NCBI GenBank assembly: GCA_964605705.1
Contig: CAZSDW010000019.1
Location: forward strand, 1-60,491
Source of the DNA: CAZSDW01 sp964605705
Lineage (GTDB): Bacteria; Fidelibacterota; UBA2242
Direction of reading: 5' to 3'
Length of the DNA stretch: 60,491 nucleotides
A program made the position numbers and the translations under genes. The notes under the pieces were generated by a model that was not told the origin of the DNA, did no database searches, and worked only from the letters and a program-made list of their open reading frames with translations. Position 1 is the stretch's first letter; every line of letters begins with the position of its first letter. This document shows positions 34,665 through 42,099 of the stretch, one piece after another.

Positions 34665-34693
34665 AATGTAATGCGTTGGTGTGTTTTTGTCAA
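34665..34693 (-). promoter_or_regulatory. Predicted promoter of the ABC-GntR-DUF2807 operon
   Basis: Minus strand TTGACA at 34693-34688, spacer of 17, TACATT at 34670-34665; the operator palindrome begins one base downstream of the -10. Confidence 0.65.
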
Positions 34694-34713
34694 GTGTTTT
34701 TTTTATTTAATGA

Positions 34714-35607
34714 TCAGGGGACCAAAATGTCACTGATCCGCAGGATGGAGCGCTTTCTCGGATTGTATGAAAATAGTAAGCCATAGTGGGGATTATGTTG
34801 TCCGTATTGGTTCTCTGTCATCCAGATCGAAATCCCGTACTTATTATTATAAATGCCCGATAGCACAAATCCGAAACCGATTCCCTGATCGAAGAGATAG
34901 TGAGTAAGGCTGTCCTGATGATAGTAGCGGATATATCCAAAACGCTCCTGGAGGCAAAACGCGATGTCCGAATTAGGGATATCAAAACGGTGACTGGCAT
35001 TTAATCCAAATCGGAAATTGCTTGGCGCCGCGGCAGTCCGATAGGCGTTGCTGAGCGTAAATTTCAGGACATGGTGACTGATTCTGATCAAATATGGTTC
35101 GGCTTTGACCATAAAAAGCAAACCGGTGGCGGTTTGATCGGTATAGGGTAAGCTGACCCGGTGATAACCAAACAGCTTATGATAGCTGTTTTGAATCGTT
35201 TCACCGCCAAAATTACCACGAAAGACCAGTCCTGTCCCAACCTGGAACAAAGCCCAGCGTGTATCCTTTTCGATTGAAATGCGGTTTGTTATCAAGTCGA
35301 AACGATAATTGGTCGATTTATTTGTGAGAACGCTGTAATATAAATCGAAAATTAGCCATCTTTCCTCGTGCTGATAAGCCACTTGAGACCAGAAGCTGGT
35401 GGTGACGAAATCATCGGTTCCGACCTTCAGAAATTTTTTGAAAAAGTCCTGATAAATGAGGTTATCGTTCCAGTACCCGAACGTCAGTTGATGATTCCTG
35501 CCCAATATGCTGCCAATCGTTGTGGCATTCAGTGAAGATTGGGCGCTTAAAAAATAAACGGTCAGAATTAAAAATATAATGGTTCGGAGTAAACGAAATA
35601 TTTTCAT
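34714..35607 (-). CDS. Predicted outer-membrane beta-barrel, unknown family
   Basis: A 297-residue protein with a signal peptide (FLSA before QSSLNA, thus Gln+1) and then an almost unbroken series of amphipathic strands rich in Tyr, Phe and Trp. Examples are NHQLTFGYWNDNLIYQDFF, RWALFQVGTGLVFRGNFGG and IGFGFVLSGIYNNKYGISIWM. No recognisable domain. It ends with RISDILVP rather than an aromatic residue. It is the third in a row of barrel genes on this strand but shows no clear similarity to the two tandem paralogues upstream. Function cannot be assigned. Confidence 0.65.
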   Translation of the reverse strand: MKIFRLLRTIIFLILTVYFLSAQSSLNATTIGSILGRNHQLTFGYWNDNLIYQDFFKKFLKVGTDDFVTTSFWSQVAYQHEERWLIFDLYYSVLTNKSTNYRFDLITNRISIEKDTRWALFQVGTGLVFRGNFGGETIQNSYHKLFGYHRVSLPYTDQTATGLLFMVKAEPYLIRISHHVLKFTLSNAYRTAAAPSNFRFGLNASHRFDIPNSDIAFCLQERFGYIRYYHQDSLTHYLFDQGIGFGFVLSGIYNNKYGISIWMTENQYGQHNPHYGLLFSYNPRKRSILRISDILVP

Positions 35608-35668
35608 CCGGCAAATTTAAAATATACGGAATGTCCAACCTAAGGAAATCTATAGATAAATTTGTGTT

Positions 35669-36517
35669 TTAAAAGATGATCCGGAATCCCAGTGATCCCA
35701 TTTTGTTTTCATTGTCCGGAATGTAGGAATCATACAATACGTAGGTGTAATAAAATCCGGCAAAATTAACAGCTCCCTTCCGGAAGAGATTAACGGTTAT
35801 GGCGGTTTTATATTGCTTTGAGGAGTCCCTCAAAATCCAGATACTTTGACGGAACCCGACGAAAGAAGCCCATTTTTTATAGACTCCGAGATGATATCGG
35901 ACCAGGCTGTTGATTTCATATTTATAAGAATGATTTATCCCGGTGAAAACCGTGCCGGTAGGTTTGAAATAGGTACCAAAAATAACCTGACCGTCCCAGT
36001 TATTTATTATAGTATTGTCTTGGGTTCTGTACTTGTCTCTGAGATATAGATAGGTGGCGCCGGGAGTACCCACGCCGACCTGAATACAATTCCACCAGAT
36101 TGGCGTTCCCTCTTCGACAGTGCTAATTTTGTGGATGCTGCCGCGATAGAATGTTCCTTTGATAAGCAGCTTTTCAAATTCAAAACGGATATTTGCAGAC
36201 AAATCATAGTGTAATTTGTCCAATGTGAAGCCCGAGGTACTGCCAAGGGAAATCAGGGTTGTATTTCCGACGGTGCCATATATTGTGGATCGCCCGGCTT
36301 TGAAAAAGTCGATATTTGTCAGAAAATCTGCCCGATACCCGGGCCACATATCATTTTCTTTGACTACGCCTGTAACATATGGAGCAAATGCGACAAATCC
36401 GTGAGTGTGCATTAGTAACTGACCAGAAATGTTCCCGAAGCCGAAAAGTATCAAAAAGAAAATAATCCGGTGTATGCGTAAATAGTATTTTTGGATGATG
36501 GGTATTTTAAAATACAA
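35669..36517 (-). CDS. Predicted outer-membrane barrel, tandem paralogue A
   Basis: A 282-residue barrel candidate. After a signal peptide the mature protein would begin QLLMHTHGFVAFAPYVTGV. The next gene upstream encodes a paralogue beginning QLLMKTHGHLTVESYIHG. Shared segments are PGYRADFLTNIDFFK, IRFEFEKLLIKGTF, WWNCIQVGVGT, YLYLRDKYR, LFRKGAVNFAGFYYTYVLYDSY and a final GFRIIF. The strands, aromatic girdle and terminal Phe indicate an outer-membrane barrel. The family is not recognised. Its start overlaps the paralogue gene by 11 bp. The conserved His-Gly near the mature N-terminus could matter for ligand or metal binding (inference). Confidence 0.65.
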   Translation of the reverse strand: MYFKIPIIQKYYLRIHRIIFFLILFGFGNISGQLLMHTHGFVAFAPYVTGVVKENDMWPGYRADFLTNIDFFKAGRSTIYGTVGNTTLISLGSTSGFTLDKLHYDLSANIRFEFEKLLIKGTFYRGSIHKISTVEEGTPIWWNCIQVGVGTPGATYLYLRDKYRTQDNTIINNWDGQVIFGTYFKPTGTVFTGINHSYKYEINSLVRYHLGVYKKWASFVGFRQSIWILRDSSKQYKTAITVNLFRKGAVNFAGFYYTYVLYDSYIPDNENKMGSLGFRIIF

Positions 36518-37340
36518 TTTTCAATCCCAGTACGCCAAGGTGGTTTTCATTGTCATGAATAAAGGAATCATATAGATAATAGGTATAAAACAATCCGGCG
36601 AAATTGTATAATCCTTTTCTAAAGAGATTGAATGTCAGGCTGATCTTGTGCTCGACGGTCTGATCGGCGTTTATCCAGCAATTCTGCCGAAGTCCAATAA
36701 ATGAAGCCCAGTTGTTATATGCCCCGACATTATAGCGGATCAGGCTGAAGATTTCATAGCGGTAGTTATGGTTTTGTCCGGTTGTCAATGTGTTTTTTGC
36801 CGGGACATATTTACCGATATTAATCTGTCCGTCCCAGGTATTTAAAATCGTATTGCGTGGTTTGAACTGATTGCGGAGATATAGATAATAGGAGCCTTTG
36901 GTTCCGATTCCGATCTGAAAACTGTTCCACCAGGTGGACCCACGAGTACGATCTTCGAGTACTGGCTCGCGCTGATTTATCCGGTGGATACACTGATGGG
37001 AAAGAGTCCCTTTAATAAGCCATTGTTTGAATTCCAAACGAAATCCCGGTGAAATTGTGTACAGAATACGATCCATTTCCCAAACCAGGGAATCAGAATG
37101 GGAAATCATGACCGTGTTACCGATTAATCCATTGATGACCAGCTTATGCCATTTGAAAAAATCCACATATGCCATTGCTTCGGAACGATAGGCTGGGTAT
37201 AATGCCATTGTTTTGTCCATACCATGAATGTATGATTCAACCGTCAGATGTCCGTGTGTTTTCATCAGCAGTTGGGCATTACCGGGGGCGCCAAACAGAA
37301 TGATGCCCAGTAGGATGTTATATAAAATACATTTTTTCAT
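36507..37340 (-). CDS. Predicted outer-membrane barrel, tandem paralogue B
   Basis: A 277-residue paralogue of the product of 35669-36517, with the same layout. The signal peptide ends GNA before QLLMKTHG; then come PAYRSEAMAYVDFFKWH, FRLEFKQWLIKGTLSH, WWNSFQIGIGTKGSYYLYLRNQF, LFRKGLYNFAGLFYTYYLYDSF and a final GLKIVF. The two proteins are clearly diverged duplicates. The gene begins 32 bp behind the rubredoxin stop, so it could be read through from metH. No function is known; a pore or a surface-structure component is the most that can be said. Confidence 0.65.
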   Translation of the reverse strand: MKKCILYNILLGIILFGAPGNAQLLMKTHGHLTVESYIHGMDKTMALYPAYRSEAMAYVDFFKWHKLVINGLIGNTVMISHSDSLVWEMDRILYTISPGFRLEFKQWLIKGTLSHQCIHRINQREPVLEDRTRGSTWWNSFQIGIGTKGSYYLYLRNQFKPRNTILNTWDGQINIGKYVPAKNTLTTGQNHNYRYEIFSLIRYNVGAYNNWASFIGLRQNCWINADQTVEHKISLTFNLFRKGLYNFAGLFYTYYLYDSFIHDNENHLGVLGLKIVF

Positions 37341-37372
37341 TATGATAGATGTAATTTAAAAATTATTTGCGT

Positions 37373-37531
37373 TTATAACAGGTCGAATTGGTCTTTGCTT
37401 ACGTAGCAGACCGGGCAGACCCAATCGTCCGGGAGGTCATTAAAAGACGTTCCTGCGGGAATGCCGTTTTCCGGATCGCCAATTTCGGGGTCGTAGATAT
37501 AGCCACAGTTAGCGCAGATGTATTTATCCAT
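37373..37531 (-). CDS. Rubredoxin
   Basis: A 52-residue protein, MDKYICANCGYIYDPEIGDP at the N-terminus, with the two Cys pairs CxxCGY (Cys6, Cys9) and CPVC (Cys39, Cys42) that bind one iron. GIPAGTSFNDLPDDWVCPVC is the classic middle. The residue behind the last Cys is Tyr (CPVCYVSKDQF) where Gly is usual. GGAGG precedes the ATG. It follows metH by 12 bp on the same strand and must be co-transcribed with it. Rubredoxins carry single electrons; here reduction of the cobalamin of MetH, or peroxide defence, are possible tasks (inference). Confidence 0.95.
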   Translation of the reverse strand: MDKYICANCGYIYDPEIGDPENGIPAGTSFNDLPDDWVCPVCYVSKDQFDLL

Positions 37532-37543
37532 AATGATATCCTC

Positions 37544-40500
37544 CTATTCGAGGGTAAAGTATTTTGCTTGTGGGTGATGGACGATAAATGCCGAGGTGGT
37601 TTGTTCGGGGATCATTTGAAAACTATCCGTCGCGGAAACGCCGATTTTCATGACGTCCAGCAATGTCAGAATTTTATTGTTTTCTGACAAGTCCGGACAA
37701 GCCGGGTAACCGAATGAATACCGGGATCCGCGGTATTTTTGAACGACAAAATCATCAATTCCGGCGCCATCTTCACCGGCGATGTTCAGTTCGATTCGAA
37801 TATGCTGGTGCCAATACTCGGCAAGCGCTTCAGCGACTTCGACACTTAATCCGTGAAAAAGCAAATAGTCTTTGTAATGATTTTCATGATAAAGACGCTG
37901 GGCTTCTTTGTGTGCGAAGTGTCCGACAGTAGCAACCTGCAGGGCGATTATATCTTTGCGTCCGGACTCGGTTGGCAGAAAAAAATCGGCGATTGAGCGA
38001 TAGGGTGTCTTTTTCTGGCGCGGGAAATAGAGCCGTTCGACTTCTGTATTAGTGTCTGGTTCGAAGATGATTACTTCTTCGCCGGTGCTGTTACATTGAA
38101 AATACCCATAAGCCACTTTCGGAATCAACAATTTCTGAGCTTTGCAGCGCTGTTTAAGCTCTTCGAGTTCGGGACGTACCTGATTTTCAATTAGTTCATT
38201 GTACTCTTCGCTGGATAATTTTCCACGACGATAGCCCCAGCGTCCCCGGAACAATACTGATTCGGTCAGGAAAGAATAGACAGTATCGAGGTCGATGTTA
38301 TCAATGATTTTTGTGCCCCAGAACGGCGGTATCGGAATGTCAATATCCCGGCGCAGATTTTCATGCTTCACGACTGGTTTCTGACGAACAACATTGGCAG
38401 GTTTCCTTTTACCATTGTCTTTGTTTGGTATAAGTCCCCCCCAGTTTTTTCCCCTGATATAGCTCATTGTCTCAAGACCGGCGAAGGCATCGGGGCAATA
38501 GATCACCGGGCTATTAAGCAACGGAGCGCAAATTTCTTCGACAAATCCGCTGGTTAAAGCAGCGCCGCCGAGCAATACCGGAATATCAATTTTGCGCTGC
38601 TTCATTACCTCGAGATTCTCTTTCATGACCGTAGTGGATTTCACCAGCAGCCCGCTCATCCCAATGGCATCAGCTTTGACCTCTTCAACTTTCTGAAGCA
38701 TGGTATCGATCTCGCACTTGATACCGAGATTGTACACCTTGTAGCCGTTATTACTGAGAATAATGTCCACGAGATTCTTACCTATATCATGGACATCGCC
38801 GCGCACCGTCGCTAAAACAATCGACGTCTGGCTCTCAGTGTCTGTTTTTTCCAGGTGGGGTTCCAGAACACCGACGGCGTATTTCATCACTTCGGCGGAT
38901 TGCAGGACAAAGGGCAATTGCATTTTCCCGGCGCCAAACAGCTCGCCGACGACCTTCATTGCCGGAATCAGCCAGTGATTGATAATGTCGATGGCATTTT
39001 CGTTTTCCAGGGCTTCGTTGAGAATTTTATCCAGACCAGTGCGGTTACCCTGAATGACCCGCTGCCGGATCTTTTCTTCAATGGGCGTTTCGTCATCTTC
39101 GACCAACTGGATTTTTTTAACGCCGGATTTTTTATCGAAATGCTCAATAAATGCAAATAGAGGATTGTCGCCACGATTGTAGATCAGGTTCAGACAAATA
39201 TCAATATCTTGTTGGTCCAGTTTAAAGAGCGGAATAATTTTTTTAACGTTGACAATGGCTAAATCGAGACCGGCATTTATCGCCTCATTCAGAAAAACAG
39301 AATTCAGGATTTCCCGGGCATTGGGATTCAAACCGAATGAAATATTTGAAACCCCGAGCAGAGTAAAAACACCGGGTAGGGCTTTTTTGACTGCCAGGAT
39401 GCCTGCGATTGTATTTTTACCGGCATTTTTCAGGGATTCATCTCCGCTGCCGAGGGTGAAGGTCAGTGTATCGAAAATCAGATCTTCCGGGCGCAATCCA
39501 TTTTGGATCACGGCAATATCATAAATGCGCCTGGCGATTGTGACTTTTTTATCCACTTTGTGTGCCATGCCGCTTTCATCAATGGTTAAAGCAATCAGCG
39601 CCGCGCCGTAGCGTTTCGCCAGACGGCAGACTTTCTGGGTACGTTCTTCACCGTCTTCCAGATTGATGGAATTGATGACTGCCCGTCCGCCGATCAATTT
39701 CAACGCCGCTTCTATGACATTAGCATCGGTTGAATCAATGAATATCGGTAGCTTGACCTGGGTGACAATGCGGTTGACGGCTTCGTGCATATCCCGGATC
39801 TCGTCGCGCCCGGTGTACGCCACGCAGAGATCGAGTCCGTGCGCGCCGGTCATCTCCTGCTGTCTGGAAATATCAACAATGCCGTCCCAGTCTTCTGCCA
39901 ATAATCGCTCACGGAACAGCTTGCTGCCGTTGGTGTTGGAACGCTCACCAACGAAAAATGGCGGCGGGTCTTGGTGCAATTCCTGGGCAGAAAAAAGGGA
40001 TGCCACTGAAGATTTAATTTCCGGCTGACGTTTTGCCGGCTTGAGTTTCGGTATCTTCTGTGCCATAGCGGCGGTAAATTCCGGGGTGGTACCGCAGCAG
40101 CCGCCCACAATCTGTACACCATAATCATTGACAAAACTGGAGAGTACATCGACGTATTCCTGTATAGAGAGTGTATACTGCATTTTGCCGTTAATTATCT
40201 GTGGTAATCCGGCGTTAGGTTGGACGGCAACAGGTCCCTTAAATGATTGGCAAATCTGCCTAATGAACGGACGCATGTGTTCAGGACCGGTGGCGCAGTT
40301 CATTCCCAGAACTTCAATATCAAATGGCGCCAGTGTTGCCAGTGCGGCGCTGACATCACTACCGATCAGCATGGTGCCGGTGGTTTCAACAGTAATGGAA
40401 ACAATGCGCGGCAGGGTCACGCCTGCGGCAGCCATCTCATCCTGGACTGCAATCAGGGCGGTTTTTATCTGAAGCAAATCCTGACAAGTTTCGATAATGA

Positions 40501-40957
40501 ACAGATCGACGCCGCCTTGAATCAAACCGCGGGCTTGCAGCGCATAGGATTGATACATGGTATCGAAATCGGTTTGTCCCAGGGAAATCAGTTTTGTGCC
40601 GGGACCCAGTGATCCTGCGACGAAACGAGGCTTTTGGGGAGTTGAATATTTTTGCGCAGCCGCTTTTGCCAGTATGGCAGCAGCCCGGTTTATTTCAATG
40701 ACTTTTTCCTGGAGATTGAATTCTGCGAGAACGATTATGTTAGCGCCAAGCGTGTTGGTTTCGACAACGTCGGCGCCTGCTTCAAAATATTTTTCATGGA
40801 GATGTTGAATTTTATCCGGTATTGTCAAATTCAGAATTTCGGTACAACCAAGCTGTCCGTCCCAGTCATCAATGCTGAGTTCAAGTGCTTGAATCTGGGT
40901 TCCCATCGCGCCATCAAACAGGACAATTCCCTTTTTAAGCCGTTCAATAAAAGTCAT
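37544..40957 (-). CDS. metH: Cobalamin-dependent methionine synthase
   Basis: A 1137-residue enzyme transferring the methyl group of methyltetrahydrofolate to homocysteine. All modules are present. The homocysteine domain (1-about 300) has DGAMGTQIQ and zinc-binding cysteines in GMNCATGPEHM and GGCCGTTPEF. The pterin domain (about 330-600) has FFVGERSNTNGSKLF and FIDSTDANVIEAALK. The cap precedes the B12 domain with DVHDIGKNLV (cobalt-ligating His about 723) and GGAALTSGFVE. The C-terminal reactivation domain has YHQHIRIEL-like features and GSRYSFGYPACPDL, which binds SAM. Length is slightly below that of the Escherichia enzyme. No cobalamin or SAM riboswitch is visible in the 150-bp leader region. 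Confidence 0.97.
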   Translation of the reverse strand: MTFIERLKKGIVLFDGAMGTQIQALELSIDDWDGQLGCTEILNLTIPDKIQHLHEKYFEAGADVVETNTLGANIIVLAEFNLQEKVIEINRAAAILAKAAAQKYSTPQKPRFVAGSLGPGTKLISLGQTDFDTMYQSYALQARGLIQGGVDLFIIETCQDLLQIKTALIAVQDEMAAAGVTLPRIVSITVETTGTMLIGSDVSAALATLAPFDIEVLGMNCATGPEHMRPFIRQICQSFKGPVAVQPNAGLPQIINGKMQYTLSIQEYVDVLSSFVNDYGVQIVGGCCGTTPEFTAAMAQKIPKLKPAKRQPEIKSSVASLFSAQELHQDPPPFFVGERSNTNGSKLFRERLLAEDWDGIVDISRQQEMTGAHGLDLCVAYTGRDEIRDMHEAVNRIVTQVKLPIFIDSTDANVIEAALKLIGGRAVINSINLEDGEERTQKVCRLAKRYGAALIALTIDESGMAHKVDKKVTIARRIYDIAVIQNGLRPEDLIFDTLTFTLGSGDESLKNAGKNTIAGILAVKKALPGVFTLLGVSNISFGLNPNAREILNSVFLNEAINAGLDLAIVNVKKIIPLFKLDQQDIDICLNLIYNRGDNPLFAFIEHFDKKSGVKKIQLVEDDETPIEEKIRQRVIQGNRTGLDKILNEALENENAIDIINHWLIPAMKVVGELFGAGKMQLPFVLQSAEVMKYAVGVLEPHLEKTDTESQTSIVLATVRGDVHDIGKNLVDIILSNNGYKVYNLGIKCEIDTMLQKVEEVKADAIGMSGLLVKSTTVMKENLEVMKQRKIDIPVLLGGAALTSGFVEEICAPLLNSPVIYCPDAFAGLETMSYIRGKNWGGLIPNKDNGKRKPANVVRQKPVVKHENLRRDIDIPIPPFWGTKIIDNIDLDTVYSFLTESVLFRGRWGYRRGKLSSEEYNELIENQVRPELEELKQRCKAQKLLIPKVAYGYFQCNSTGEEVIIFEPDTNTEVERLYFPRQKKTPYRSIADFFLPTESGRKDIIALQVATVGHFAHKEAQRLYHENHYKDYLLFHGLSVEVAEALAEYWHQHIRIELNIAGEDGAGIDDFVVQKYRGSRYSFGYPACPDLSENNKILTLLDVMKIGVSATDSFQMIPEQTTSAFIVHHPQAKYFTLE

Positions 40958-40983
40958 TTACATCTCCATTTAATTGCAATTTA

Positions 40984-41012
40984 AAGGTAGGAAAAGTCAT
41001 TTTGTTTTGCAA
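40984..41012 (-). promoter_or_regulatory. Candidate metH promoter
   Basis: Minus strand TTGCAA (41012-41007), 17 bases, TACCTT (40989-40984), 27 bp before the ATG. The same bases also fit TTTG-N20-TAnnTTT, the Bacteroidota form, so the sigma-factor type is unsure. Confidence 0.4.
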
Positions 41013-41057
41013 CGGGTAAAAAAATGTCGCAATTACGGATGTGAATGATTTTTATTG

Positions 41058-41088
41058 TTGAATAATTAGCTGCACCTAATTAAATTAG
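41058..41088 (+). promoter_or_regulatory. Promoter and DtxR-type operator of the feo operon
   Basis: TTGAAT (41058-41063), a 17-base spacer and TAAATT (41081-41086). The spacer is filled by an inverted repeat AATTAG-CTGCAC-CTAATT (41064-41081). A further AATTAG at 41083-41088 makes a second, tighter palindrome with CTAATT. A repressor bound here would cover both promoter elements; the downstream DtxR-family protein is the natural ligand. Confidence 0.65.
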
Positions 41089-41109
41089 GGCGTTTTAAAA
41101 TGAGGTGCC

Positions 41110-42099
41110 ATGGCGAATACATTATTATCGGAAAGTCAGCAGGACTACCTGAAAATTGTCCTGGATTTGACCAATGAAAAAAAAGTCGCGCGGGTGAAAG
41201 AAATTGCCGAGCGCAAAGGTGTTAGCATGCCATCGGTTACCGAAGCACTGCGCAAACTGGCGAAAGACGATCAGGTGCTGTATTCCGCCCATGAATTTGT
41301 GGAATTGACATCCAAAGGCTACCGGGCAGCTCATCGTCTCAGCAGCAAGAACACTTTTCTGAAAAATTTTCTCATTGACGTGCTCAATATTGATATCACC
41401 GTGGCAGAAAAAGAAGCCTGCGAACTGGAACACCACCTCAGCATTGCGACACTTGACCGCCTGATTCTGCTTTACCAGTTTCTTATCGAATGCAAGAAAA
41501 ACGATAAACCGACCCTCGAATTGTTTAAAAAATGTATCAGTTCCGCCGAAGGTACCATTGAGAGCGATCCCGAGTGTCAAACCTGCTTTGTTGCCAGTAA
41601 TTTTCCTCACCAGCCCGAGAAAGACACGGTCCACATTCTCTTGTCGCAACTCGATCGGGGACAGGAGGCGCGGATCGTTATGCTCGGACCGGATCCCAAC
41701 ATTCGCCGTAGTATTATCGAAAAGGGCTTGATGCCGGGCACTATCGTCACGGTTCAGGAAATTGGCACAGAGCATCAGCCGTATGTATTGAAAACCGATG
41801 GCTGCCTGGTGGAAATTTCCCGGGATGCTGCTGATATGATTGAAACCGCCATCGAACAGAAAGATTATCAGAAACGTCTGTCAGATATAGAAGCCGGACA
41901 TTCTTTCAAAGTGGTGAAAATTTTTGCCAAAGGGGAAATCCGGCGGCGTCTTTTGGATATCGGATTTATCAAAAATGAAAAAGGCAACGTCATCCGCGAG
42001 GCGCTTTTGAAAGACCCGATTGAGGTAGAAATTAAAGGAACCAAAGTCTCTTTGCGGCGGTCTGAAGCGGCGCTGATCTGTGTTGAAGAAATCGCATGA
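41110..42099 (+). CDS. DtxR/MntR-family regulator fused to two FeoA domains
   Basis: A 329-residue protein. A winged helix-turn-helix (about 5-70: QDYLKIVLDL, VARVKEIAERKGVSMPSVTEALRKL) is followed by the metal-binding dimerisation domain (about 80-150). That domain has the family motif ACELEHHLS (Cys104, Glu105, Glu107, His108). A short Cys-containing linker (CQTC 156-159) leads to two successive SH3-like FeoA domains, about 177-247 (LSQLDRGQEARIVMLG, RRSIIEKGLMPGTIVTV) and about 256-328 (LSDIEAGHSFKVVKIF, RRRLLDIGF, VSLRRSEAALI). It should repress feo when iron (or manganese) is plentiful and also supply the FeoA part of the transporter. GAGGT precedes the ATG, and the stop overlaps feoB (ATGA). 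Confidence 0.92.
   Translation: MANTLLSESQQDYLKIVLDLTNEKKVARVKEIAERKGVSMPSVTEALRKLAKDDQVLYSAHEFVELTSKGYRAAHRLSSKNTFLKNFLIDVLNIDITVAEKEACELEHHLSIATLDRLILLYQFLIECKKNDKPTLELFKKCISSAEGTIESDPECQTCFVASNFPHQPEKDTVHILLSQLDRGQEARIVMLGPDPNIRRSIIEKGLMPGTIVTVQEIGTEHQPYVLKTDGCLVEISRDAADMIETAIEQKDYQKRLSDIEAGHSFKVVKIFAKGEIRRRLLDIGFIKNEKGNVIREALLKDPIEVEIKGTKVSLRRSEAALICVEEIA

Noticed and set aside
40958..41109. Cobalamin or SAM riboswitch before metH
   Set aside because: Only about 150 bp separate metH from the divergent feo operon, and no B12-box-like or SAM-type conserved sequence is seen.
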